Assembly: GCA_036244855.1 (NCBI GenBank)
Contig: BQKZ01004881.1
Coordinates: 30,827-41,422, forward strand
DNA: 10,596 nt
Direction of reading: 5' to 3'
Source of the DNA: Temnopleurus reevesii
Taxonomy: Eukaryota > Echinodermata > Echinoidea > Temnopleuroida > Temnopleuridae
The notes beneath the pieces are model-generated. The model saw only the letters and a program-made list of their open reading frames with translations. It was not told the origin of the DNA and did no database searches. Every line of letters starts with the position of its first letter. The first letter of the stretch is position 1. Below are positions 1 to 8,642 of the stretch, piece after piece. The position numbers and the translations under genes were made by a program.

Positions 1-192
1 AGGGAAGAAGTTGATTGCTTGTTCAAAATGACAAAATTAAACAAAGGAAGAAGCGGGGGAGGAAATAACCTCTAAGATGCACATGAAAGATATAAGACTG
101 ACTTTGGAATAGACTGGGAATAATTTGAAGGAAGTAAGTTGAATGAGGGGAGAACATACGTGTATAAAATGCAGTTGATTGACACTGGATAC
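1..192. other. No gene seen; purine-rich left flank of the tandem array
   Basis: This stretch has a G/A-rich plus strand with no recognisable coding or RNA gene. Resemblance to the array units begins only near 193. Long open frames on the minus strand here follow from the purine bias and do not look like a protein family. Confidence 0.5.
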
Positions 193-730
193 GCCAAACA
201 CAACATAACCAAGATGAATAACTATCAATAATACTGTACATACATGTACTGTGAACTATAAAACCATTCACAAGTTACTCCTACAGTTAAGTAAATTATG
301 GTGGAAAAGTGTTGAATACGAACGAAATGAGGCAGACAATCGAGGAGGATGGGGAAAAATGGAGTAGGAAGTGAAGTGGAAGAAGGAACAAAAGATTCAT
401 CGCTGAGTTGAAATGTCATCAACCATTTGGCCATTGTCAAGATCAAAGGGGTAGACAGAAGGATATTACATTCCAGCATCCAATAACCAGGGTGGTGTTT
501 CACCAAGTTATAAACGACTTTCGGGCCTATGAGAAGAATAGCCAATTCTGCCAAATATCCAACAACATGGTTCCGTAACATTAAGTCGAACGCCAATTCA
601 ATGCTCCTTTGTAATGCTATTCAAATCGGAACTGGCTTTTGATTGTTTTATCCGCACCATTGAATACACGGCGTACGAATCAATTGTCTATGACCCACTT
701 TACTTCACAGAAATAGTTTATATCGTGTTC
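193..730. repeat. Tandem array unit A (about 538 bp)
   Basis: First unit of a tandem array. It starts at GCCAAACACAACATAACC, includes CTATCAATAATAC (about 223), a purine-rich block (300-410), the landmark TGTCATCAACCATTTGGCC (414), GGGTGGTGTTTCAC (490-503), and a distal part with AGTCGAACGCCAATTCAATG and ACACGGCGTACGAATC. The landmark recurs at 951, 1468 and 1930, so the first period is about 537 bp. The inner GTGTTTCAC segment matches the interspersed module at 2149-2204 and 9060-9103 in reverse orientation. Minus-strand open frames run through it in more than one frame, but the strand composition explains them and no protein is recognised. Confidence 0.85.
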
Positions 731-1260
731 AGCAAACAAAACATAACTAAGTCAAATTACTATCAATAATACAGTACATGGACTGTTAACAAAGCCATTA
801 ACAAATAACAAATGATTCCTCCCATGAACTAAATAATGGTGGAAAAGTGTTGAATACCAACGAAAAAAGGCAGATAATCGAGAAGGATGGGGAAAATTGA
901 GTAGGACGTGAAGTGGAAGAAGGAACAAAAGATTCATCGCCGAGTTGAAATGTCATCAACCATTTAGCCATTGTCAAGATCAAAGGGGTAGACAGAAGAA
1001 TATCTATCACATTCGAGATTCCAATATCCAGGGTGGTGTTTCACTGAGTAAAAAACTCCTTTCGGGCCTATGGCTAACAGTGAGAAGAATAGCTAATTCT
1101 GCCGAATACCAACAACATCAAGTCGAACGCCAATTCAATGCTCCTTTGTAATGCTATTCAAATCGGAAGTGGCTTTTGATCTGCACCATTGAATACACGG
1201 CGTACGAATCAATTGTCTATGACCCACTTTACTTCACAGAAATAGTTTATATCGTGTTCC
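731..1260. repeat. Tandem array unit B (about 530 bp)
   Basis: Second full unit, aligned end to end with unit A. It shares the purine-rich block, TCATCAACCATTTAGCC (954), GGGTGGTGTTTCACTGAG, and the distal GTCGAACGCCAATTCAATGC to TATATCGTGTTC segment. Differences from A are scattered substitutions and small indels, for example extra bases around GGCCTATGGCTAACAGTG and loss of the GGTTCCGTAACAT stretch. This pattern indicates an older duplication rather than an assembly artefact. Confidence 0.85.
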
Positions 1261-1557
1261 GCAAACAAAACATAACTAAGTTGAATATTCATCAATAATA
1301 CACTACATGGACTATTAACTACAAAACTACTCCTCCAAAGAAGCAAATAATGGCAAAAAAGGGTTGAATACGAACGAAAAAAAAGGCAGACAACCGAGGA
1401 GGATGGGGGAAGATTGAGAGGGAAGTGACGTGGAAGAAGGAACAAAAGATTCATCGCCGAGTTGAAATGTCATCAACCATTTGGCCATTGTCAAGATCAA
1501 AGGGGTAGACAGAAGGATATTACATTCCAGCATCCAATAACCAGGGTGGTGTTTCAC
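1261..1557. repeat. Tandem array unit C, truncated after GTGTTTCAC
   Basis: The proximal part of a third unit, ending exactly at GGGTGGTGTTTCAC just before the N at 1558. The distal roughly 200 bp present in A and B is missing. From TCATCAATAATACACTACAT (1289) through the purine-rich block it is almost identical to unit D, differing by one base in an A run, and then the two copies diverge more. Confidence 0.85.
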
Positions 1558-1751
1558 NAATTAGCGTCGGGGGCTACGACGCTAAAATATTTTCCACACT
1601 TTAGGTTATAACTTTTCCAAAACTTGTTAATTTTTCGTACAATCTTAGGTACATGTTCATGATATCATGTTTCTTTTTAAGTAGATTTGAAGACAAAATT
1701 TGCCGATAAAAATATTGGCTTTCACCAAAACTGTACTTGGGCTTTAAATGA
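1558..1751. other. Undetermined base and unrelated insert inside the tandem array
   Basis: Position 1558 is an N. About 190 bp after it match no part of any array unit. The segment begins with a perfect 9-bp inverted repeat (1561-1585) and is otherwise AT-rich, and it ends where unit D resumes at TCATCAATAATAC (1752). No gene is seen. It could be a transposon insertion, a deletion join, or a collapsed or misjoined contig boundary; the N makes the last a real possibility. Confidence 0.6.
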
Positions 1752-2002
1752 TCATCAATAATACACTACATGGACTATTAACTACAAAACTACTCCTCCA
1801 AAGAAGCAAATAATGGCAAAAAAGGGTTGAATACGAACGAAAAAAAGGCAGACAACCGAGGAGGATGGGGAAAATTGGAGAGGAAAGTGAAGTGGGAGAA
1901 AGAACAAAAGATTCATCGCTGAGTTGAAATGTCATCAACCATTTGATCATTGTCAAGATCAAAGGGGTAGACAGAATGATATTAAATTCCAGCATCCAAT
2001 AT
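1752..2002. repeat. Tandem array unit D, truncated
   Basis: Fourth copy of the proximal part of the unit, landmark at 1930. It departs from the unit after CCAGCATCCAATA, before the position where the GGGTGGTGTTTCAC module should come. Its first roughly 120 bp are nearly identical to C, while further on it shares CATCGCTGAG with unit A (B and C have CATCGCCGAG), so its ancestry looks mosaic. Confidence 0.85.
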
Positions 2003-2148
2003 GCATTGATTCAAATCCGTTCTTCGGTGACATGGCATCGTTAAAAAATGCCTTTAAGAATAATTGGCATCAGTTTTTTTTTTTACTTTTTTTCTATTTC
2101 TTACGCTACATGACTTCAAATATTTTAAGAATAACACTAAAAAATATT

Positions 2149-2204
2149 CCAGTCTTTCTTAAAGTCGCTCTCATCAACAAAATCAATTTTGTGAAACACC
2201 GCCC
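2149..2204 (-). repeat. Interspersed repeat module, copy 1
   Basis: The segment runs from CCAGTCTTTCTTAAAGTC to GTGAAACACCGCCC. The same two blocks, in the same order and spacing class, recur at 9060-9103, and the GTGAAACACC(A/G)CCC end is present inverted inside array units A, B and C. From memory, similar GGGTGTTTCAC...GACTTTAAGAA...GACTGG sequences are abundant in echinoderm genomes. The strand is given so that the module reads from GGGCGGTGTTTCAC. Function is unknown and there is no coding potential. Confidence 0.7.
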
Positions 2205-3039
2205 ACCCCCATAGCCCCGAGGGAAATAATAGCTCTGTATGCATCACAAAACTAATATCACTTTCATGCAAATCATACTCATATTACAATTGTATTATTG
2301 AGGAATGATAAACAACAGAGAAAGAACAATTGCCTGTCTTCCTGTCTGACTTAGAAATGCCAGTCTGATGCAAACAAAATTTAATTTGAAACTGCATACG
2401 TGAATGATTAATGGAGAGGCCAGTCCACATAAACATTTGTATTTCATAAATTGCAAATACATTTTTGATTCTTGTGTGTATTTCTAATTCATTATAGTTC
2501 AGTTCGATTCAACATATTTATTTAAATCCATGGTTTCTAAAAACATGCTCTTAGCTTGGCTAGCTGTTGTTCAGCATGTCCGTATATAGAGGAAAACAAG
2601 TTCACATAAAACATTCACAATAGAAGTACAACAAACAACAATAAATAAATGATCAATCATATTTCAATATAAAATATACAAATATTACATTAGTCATAAA
2701 GAGAAACATTTTCAATCATAAGGCAAATATAAAGTTATTGACTGTAGAATATAGAGTATCTTCTCACGTCAATTGATGAGTTAATAAGGATCGTATAACT
2801 TTTAAACTCCGTAATGATAATACTAGTAATTCAATTCAATCTCATATTCTCCAATTAATCTTAAAAGAAATAAATAATTACTAAAAAATTTTATTCTTGA
2901 AAAGCAATAGAATACAATTTTTGTCTACAAGATCCATTATAACCCCATTAAAACTAAGAAAATGATTATGCATCTTTAAGTGAAATTATCCTCGGCAGAC
3001 TCCAGTAATAAACACTGTATAACAAAAAAAAAATAAGTG
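2205..3039. other. No gene seen; AT-rich intergenic or intronic DNA
   Basis: About 830 bp of AT-rich sequence with short A/T runs. I find no open frame of note, no tRNA or rRNA features and no clear repeat on either strand. It may be intronic to DDRGK1 if the missing 3' exons lie further left. Confidence 0.5.
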
Positions 3040-3180
3040 AAAGCTGCAGTGCCCCTTTAAGTGGACGGATAATGAGGCGGTGTGAAAATATTAATATTGG
3101 GCTGAAAGGTGCGGAAGCGCCTCAATCATGATATGAATGAGACGCCAGAGGGGGTCAAAAGGTCATTTCATCAGATGTAC
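3040..3180. promoter_or_regulatory. GC-richer block with a DR2-like nuclear receptor site (candidate)
   Basis: This block is visibly richer in G and C than its flanks. It holds GGGTCA-AA-AGGTCA (3152-3165), two AGGTCA-type half-sites as a direct repeat with a 2-bp spacer. That arrangement is the DR2 class bound by some nuclear receptor dimers. It also holds a 12-bp palindrome, AATATTAATATT (3087-3098). There is no open frame of note. A cis-regulatory role is inference; the half-sites alone are short enough to arise by chance. Confidence 0.25.
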
Positions 3181-3212
3181 CATTCACAAAGATGGAACAG
3201 TTGCTTCGTGCA

Positions 3213-3801
3213 ATCAAATATCAAATATTGAGCTCCCAAGATGATGCCTAAAGAGACTGGAAGATAAACAGTCAGAGGCTTGATTAAAGGGAAATATCAG
3301 TACTTACGCCAAGATCCAAGAAAGCAGTGATTTTAAACGACTCTTATCAACTTATCAAGATTGTGTCCAAATAAATGGAGGACAAACAGTTATACTTCAA
3401 TTAAAGGGAATTATCAGAATGCCTAGATTCAAGAAAACTGTAATTTTAAAGGACTAAATATCAAATATATCAGAGCTCATGAGATGGTTTCCGTAGAGAC
3501 TGGAAGACTAACAAGTATCCCTAGATCCAAGAAAACTGATTTTGAAGGACTATATCAAATAATCAGCTCATGAGATGATGCCTAAAAGAGACTGCAAGAT
3601 AAACAGTCAGAGGCTTGATTAAAGGGAAATATCAGTATGCCCAGACTCTCCCTAGATCCTCCAAAACTGTGATTTTAGAGGAGTAAATCAAATAATCAGC
3701 TCCTGATATGGCGTCCAAAGAGACTGCAAGACAAACAATCAAAGCCTTGATTAAGGGGAAAAATCAAGTATATCCATGGAATCTGTCATTTTAAAAGACT
3801 G
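3213..3801. repeat. Degenerate tandem array, five monomers of about 95-133 bp
   Basis: Five diverged monomers can be laid out at about 3213-3346, 3347-3456, 3457-3552, 3553-3685 and 3686-3801. Each carries in order ATCAA(A)TA, AGCTC..GAGATG, (A)GAGACTG.AAGA.(T/C)AA, TTAAAGGGAA.TATCAG, CTAGATCCAAGAAAACTG and ATTTTAAAGGA. Monomer 3 lacks the TTAAAGGGAA part. Monomers 1 and 4 are nearly identical over about 60 bp, whereas 2 and 5 share variants such as GTCCAA and GACAAAC. There is no coding potential. The array is eukaryotic satellite or minisatellite type, not a CRISPR array. Confidence 0.8.
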
Positions 3802-4478
3802 TTTCAATGGGATTTATAGCAGAGCTCACTGAATATTATGTTATTGCATTTCCCACTGGGAGAACAGTTGATAGAGTCTGAAACAAAACTTTTAAGTATA
3901 AAGAAGCACCAAATTGAAGTTGGGATTTCCATCTCACAATCATATTGCTATGTGTTCAAAACTTGTACAAGACATAATAATTTCCTATAGCAACAAATTT
4001 ATCAATGTTTTCTGCACTCAACCCAGGTGACACACATGGGGGTTGAGTGCATTATTCTGCAAAGCAGATATGTATATTGCTTTGACAAGAAGTATGCTGC
4101 ATTAGAGCAATTTGAACTTTAACAAAACGAATAGTTTTTTTGTAACTACTACTCATGGTTAATGTAAATAAAAATATGACTCGCTTTGCCCTTGTCAAAT
4201 CTCTTGGGATTACAACAATTATTCAAAACAAATTTGACTCACAAAAGGTAAATAACACATGTTTCACTTTATTTTATCCACAATATAACTTCGATGTTGG
4301 GCAATTACCTGTACTTTAGAATTAGAGAGGTACAAATTAGGCCGAGATGATTGTATTATGCTTACTAAATGAATAGAAACTAGTTTCACAAAAAAACATG
4401 AACAGTGCACACATTGTTATTAAATATTTTTCTAAATATTTCGATCCATCATGTTTATGGATCCATTAAGCTAAAAAT
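3802..4478. other. No gene seen; AT-rich DNA with one perfect hairpin
   Basis: Apart from the inverted repeat at 4013-4051, nothing is recognisable here. The sequence is AT-rich and lacks open frames of note on either strand. Confidence 0.5.
4013..4051. repeat. Perfect 12-bp inverted repeat with a 15-base loop
   Basis: TGCACTCAACCC (4013-4024) is the exact reverse complement of GGGTTGAGTGCA (4040-4051). It could fold as a stable hairpin on either strand. Possible readings are a small foldback element remnant or a structured RNA; no flanking target duplication is evident. Confidence 0.65.
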
Positions 4479-4817
4479 TTAAGAATCATCATATAATATT
4501 GATCCTGCCTTTAAAAGTTTAAAGCCCTTGCCTCTCTCCATTTCCAATATCTCCACGCTCTTCACCTTCCGGCCACGGCTCCCTTTATTCAAGAACGGAA
4601 TGATTTCCATGCCCTGACAACCAAGTTCATTTCTATATAAAAATTTCATTACATTGTTATTTTCGTTTGATTTATGATCCCAGAAGCAATGAAGGCATCC
4701 TACGGAAGGGTCCTTCCTCCCTGGTATCCTCATAATAAACCATCTCATAGCTAGGTTGAATGGTTTGAAGGCATGGGATGAAGATCGCTTTAATATATCT
4801 TTAAGTAAGTATATCAT
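4479..4817 (-). other. Unassigned 112-codon open frame
   Basis: A minus-strand ATG-to-stop frame of 112 codons lies in a segment somewhat richer in G and C than its flanks. The predicted product has no low-complexity bias. It starts MIYLLKDILKRSSSHAFKPF and ends AGSILYDDS. It has a mixed basic region (NKGSRGRKVKSVEILEMERG), four cysteines or fewer, and no transmembrane segment or signal peptide that I can see. I recognise no family. There is no obvious promoter, poly(A) signal pair or splice pattern. It may be a chance frame, a decayed transposon piece or an exon. It does not match the missing part of DDRGK1. Confidence 0.2.
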
Positions 4818-5342
4818 ATTGTTTTATTGGCTTTTGGATATTGGGTCATAAATTGAGGGCATGATCTCTAGCTGGACTTGGGCATTATTGAAAATAAATA
4901 TGCACTTGAAGAGTTCAAGAAACAGAGATGAACTGGAAGTGAAAGTGAAAGGTTTTGCTACGAACAATTTTACATCAGAAAATTCATAATTCTTAAAGGC
5001 AATGACTAACATTGTTAAGAATCAAAATAAAATTTAGCTGATTCAGCCGGTCTTGCATTCATAGTTCTAATCTTTGGGTATTCATGTGATGTTGTGTATC
5101 AAGATACAAGCATATCACTATTGAAAATCTTCAAGCGTGCATCTGCATGTTTAAGTCTGTATAATACTAATAATCTACCTTTAAATTTAAGCCCCGCCGG
5201 CTTTAATTAGAAATCAAATACACCGAACATTCCTGCAATGAAAATGTGCATGTACATGTACATGTAGGCCTTTATAACGAGAACATATAAAGTGACATTG
5301 AATAAACTTTCATTCCACAAACCCAGAGACTGAATTTAAGAA
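4818..5342. other. No gene seen; contains a TACATG palindromic run
   Basis: No supported gene. A 62-codon minus-strand frame at 4824-5012 has no recognisable features and is probably chance. At 5249-5264 there is a 16-bp palindrome made of TACATG repeats; TACATGTA-type motifs also occur near 236, 6525 and 7412. Confidence 0.5.
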
Positions 5343-5528
5343 TTTGCAGGGGAGCTACAGATAGCTCTCCTAGATGCTCTCAAGGAGAGTTTTAGGGGAG
5401 CTAAATCGGGTCTTCATGTAGTAAAATTGGGGTTACAAGGGGCTCAATAAATCACTCCCAAAAAGCATTTAAGGGGAGCATTAGGAGAGCAATCGCTCTC
5501 ACTCCCCTTAAAATGCATTCCCTGCAAA
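5343..5528. repeat. Foldback (MITE-like) element of about 186 bp
   Basis: The segment begins TTTGCAGGG and ends CCCTGCAAA, a perfect 9-bp terminal inverted repeat. Inside are several inverted and direct copies of AGGGGAGC(T/A) and GCTCTC motifs. A right-hand hairpin pairs GCATTTAAGGGGAG with CTCCCCTTAAAATGC, and a left-hand one pairs CTCTCCT with AGGAGAG. It has no coding capacity, so any mobility would be non-autonomous. No clear target-site duplication is visible. The superfamily is not assignable. Confidence 0.7.
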
Positions 5529-6210
5529 CCATATACATCATTCATACACAATGCATGAAAACCAAAATGAAATGATCCACTAACATGAACATTAAAACAA
5601 CAGACAATGAAGGAGAATTAATGTCATGACCTTAAGCGTAACGCTCCCTCATAGCCTATTTGACATTCATGAAGATCTTCCTCGTGAAAACTGAAGAATG
5701 TTGGTCAAGACGGCAATAAATTGAGATGATCCGGGGCGTAGCTCTGAGGAAAGCAGCAATCAGCCGAGTTCATAAAAGTGCACAAGCCTTGTAAGGAATA
5801 GCTACCGTTACTAAGGTTTCTTTTAATCATGAGAAATCAGGTCACATCATAATGCCAGAGTCTTGCAGACAGTCGAAGGAAGGCTTCGAGTTAACTGGCC
5901 CGATTGTTTGCCATGAATAATTGGTCTTGGTGGAATGGATAGAATCTATTTTGGTGAATTCTGCTCCAATTTATCCTTTATACACCTTGATAAGGCTGCT
6001 TTCAATGGATTTGGTTTCTTAATTCAACCAATTTTTTTGTAGATCAGTTTCGATGTTTGTGACCAGTGCATTGATATGGTTCATGAATGGATTGTACAAA
6101 CAGTATCACTCTTACTTTTGTTGAAATGGAGACTCTTGGCATCTTTACCATTTCTAAAGACATTCTGGAATATTCACAAACAACAGGGATAGAAAATTTG
6201 TATTCCCACA
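5529..6210. other. No gene seen; includes a moderately GC-richer stretch (5630-5960)
   Basis: No open frame of note on either strand. Positions 5630-5960 are less AT-biased than the surroundings and less repetitive, with half-sites such as ATGACCTTAAG (5626-5636) and CAGGTCACA (5838-5846). That is compatible with a conserved noncoding block or an untranslated exon, but nothing proves it. Confidence 0.4.
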
Positions 6211-6241
6211 TTTTTTTTTTTTTTTTTTTGGGGGGGGGGGG
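6211..6241. repeat. T19G12 homopolymer junction
   Basis: A run of 19 T is followed directly by 12 G. The open frames crossing it on both strands (Lys/Pro-rich on minus, Phe/Gly-rich on plus) are products of the homopolymers and are not genes. The run length is unreliable in sequencing and probably polymorphic. Confidence 0.9.
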
Positions 6242-8002
6242 CTGCAGAGGGGGAGTGGTGTCTGCCCCTCCACAAGTCCCAATGATATTTAACAAAGAAA
6301 ATAAGGACTTACAGGGCCTGTCCACCACAGCTACATGTCTATTAATCATGGAATCTGATATAAGACAGCTGGGGCAAAGAAAATTGATTACGAATTCTTT
6401 TCAACTACATTACACTTCTACAAAAAAGTTAGGGATCCAATTTTGATTGTACAACTTCAGAACAGTCACACTTATCAGGATGTGTACTAGAGTGAGAGTA
6501 ATCTATCTATAGCAATACATTGTAGTTACATGTACGCACATTCTGTAAAATTGATAACAATGTGTTCGATGACCCTAAAAACAGTTGCATTTGATTATTT
6601 CAAGATATATAAAACCTTGATTAATAATTCATAAAACCATATAAGAGTGTTCCTTCAAAATTTAATAAGTGGTGTATGAATACAACTTCCTTCTTGGATT
6701 AATTCTTCTTTAAAAGCATGCCTAGGGCCACCTGTTAAGAGCCAAAACCCCCATCCCATTCCAACTAACAGTTTTAATCTCCATGGGGAATGGTCAAATT
6801 CAATTGTTCTGCATCAAGCTTTGTTTGCATAAATTGTAAAAGTGAAGGCAATGTCCTCAGAAGTGAGGCCTAAAAGGTGACACCAATCTCTCATTTTAAG
6901 TTCTTCTTTTCTACTCCAGCTGAATTATGTAATTATGATGATGATGAAATGACATCTTTATTCCCATAGATAGGTCAATAAATCATCTTTAATGATTTTA
7001 TCCTTCACTATAACAAGGACTTCCTGCAATTATTTTTTGTAGGAATAGTTCATTATTTTGTCATTGTTGTGGAGGCATTGGTAAGATTCTGAGCCAGAAA
7101 TGTGAACTTTTATTTAGTGTTGTAAAAGGGATGAAGTCTGTATAAAAATGGAAATTATTACCAATGGGTAACTATGTCAAAATATTTCACAGAAGATTTG
7201 ATAAGGAAGCTTTTAGACATGCATTTTCATAGACTTCCTTTATAAACAAATTCAGAAATAGACATTGACACCTTTCGGTTGGGCGATAAACATTTATTTT
7301 TTATTAAGAAGCAATTTTCAATATCACCATCATAATAATTTAAAATGATGTTTTGAGTGCCAATGTCACAATATGAGCAATTATATCTCAATCATTCTTA
7401 GAGCAATTGCTACATGTAGGTTATCTGACTGGGTTCTGTTTGGTCAATTCTAAACATGAAGCCGTAATAATGCCAAATTATATTCATACAATTTGAACAT
7501 GATAAATAAAGGCATCTTCAATTAAAATAAGAATGTCACGCTATAAACATAATACTCAGTAAAAATTGTAATTACTTGCAAACTAGCAATAAATTCACCA
7601 AATGATAATGAATTCACACACCACAGTCGTTTATCTCCAATGAAACTTCCAATAAGGAAACCGGTTGTAACTCTAATATTACATACAATCACAATTTATT
7701 TTGGTTTTAACAATCATACGTCATTATGTAGCTTAATTGTAAGCCACCACAGAAAACAGAGAGTAAACCTAAAACATAAATCTTCACTCTCAAAGTCTAT
7801 GTGAAAGCTAAAATAAAAATCACTGCCACATTGTCTGCAAGCACTCAAATCACCCTCCACCTCCGTTAATGTAATATAAGACTTGAGAATAGATTTATCA
7901 CTAGAGGGAGTTCTTCTTGTATGAAAATGTTATGCTTTAAGTTTCAGTTCACAATCTATGAGTACAACTCCTTCTGACTTGTAAAAGTGTGCAGACTTAT
8001 GC
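6242..8002. other. No gene seen; long AT-rich stretch
   Basis: About 1.76 kb without a recognisable gene, RNA or clear repeat. It holds a short GATGATGAT run near 6938-6946. I searched the minus strand for the missing DDRGK1 C-terminal exon and found none. It may be intronic on the DDRGK1 model. Confidence 0.45.
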
Positions 8003-8138
8003 TAAGACCCCAGTTACATAAAAGCCCCAATTGAACATGATTCAATACCAATCTTTGATCAGCTAACATTTAACTGCTCAAAAACAAAGAGTCGTGTTGA
8101 AACATGTTCAGTCAGGGCGTCTATGTGACTGGGGCTTA
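8003..8138. mobile_element. MITE-like element with long imperfect inverted repeats and TA flanks
   Basis: The left arm (8003-8050, TAAGACCCCAGTTACATA then CCAATTGAACATGATTCAA) pairs with the right arm (8092-8138, GTTGAAACATGTTCAGTC then CTATGTGACTGGGGCTTA). The arms are about 47 bp with roughly four of five bases complementary. Both ends read TA plus AG(A)CCCCAG inward, so a TA target duplication is possible, as in Tc1/mariner-type elements. It contains no transposase frame; a non-autonomous element is the simplest reading. The superfamily call is inference. Confidence 0.65.
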
Positions 8139-8642
8139 ACTGACTAGGGTGTGTGATGCTTAATGGAGGGCCTGCATGAATTACAGGTCATGGATTAAAA
8201 CAATGGAAGAGTCATACCAAATGACTTGTAAAAATATGACCCCTCTGATTTTTTTCAATATTGTTAGGCATTTAGTGTTTAGGAATAATGGAGGGGAATA
8301 ATAACACAGCATACATTACCAATAAATGTAATTGTATTGAAGTGGTAAATACTCTTCAGTATTTCTCTTATTAATATTATAACTCCATATAATAGAAAAA
8401 TGGTAGGTCTAATTCACAGTACTTTCAACTATCTTATTACTTCACTGTTCCTCTAATTGTTTGTCATTATAAAGAATTCATCAATTTAAACCTCTGCACT
8501 TGCCGAGCATATTTTTTGCAGCCAACTCTCCGGACAAATTACTTTTTAAATCGAGTTGTTGTAAAAAAAAAAAAAATAATGATTTACCCTGGAAAACATC
8601 AGAGATTGGACAGGACTTGAGCTAAGAAATACCTTACGGATA
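8139..8642. other. No gene seen
   Basis: AT-rich sequence with a 14-base A run near 8563-8576. There is no supported open frame or RNA gene, and no clear repeat. Confidence 0.45.

Noticed and set aside
225..1995. Minus-strand open frames with a shared LTMAKWLMTFQL..DESFVPS segment in all four array units
   Set aside because: The shared peptide follows from nucleotide identity of the tandem units. The frames shift relative to each other downstream, two overlapping frames are open at once, and the purine-rich opposite strand explains the lack of stops. No protein family is recognised.
2490..2510. tRNA-like B box (AGTTCGATTC) suggesting a SINE
   Set aside because: No matching A box at the proper distance, no cloverleaf and no poly(A)-type tail.
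3213..3801. Possible CRISPR array
   Set aside because: Monomers are about 95-133 bp and diverge along their whole length, with no short conserved repeats separated by unique spacers. The window is eukaryotic.
4500..4800. Possible nuclear copy of mitochondrial DNA, because one plus-strand frame is interrupted only by TGA
   Set aside because: Reading TGA as Trp does not give any mitochondrial protein I recognise, and only three stops are involved, so chance is enough.
5249..5264. TACATG palindrome as a transcription factor site
   Set aside because: It is a simple short repeat; similar TACATGTA motifs occur at least three more times here without a common context, so it is only useful as a hint to the type of genome.
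6044..6446. Overlapping open frames of 101 codons (minus) and 119 codons (plus)
   Set aside because: Both run through the T19G12 tract, and neither shows a recognisable domain, codon pattern or splice context.
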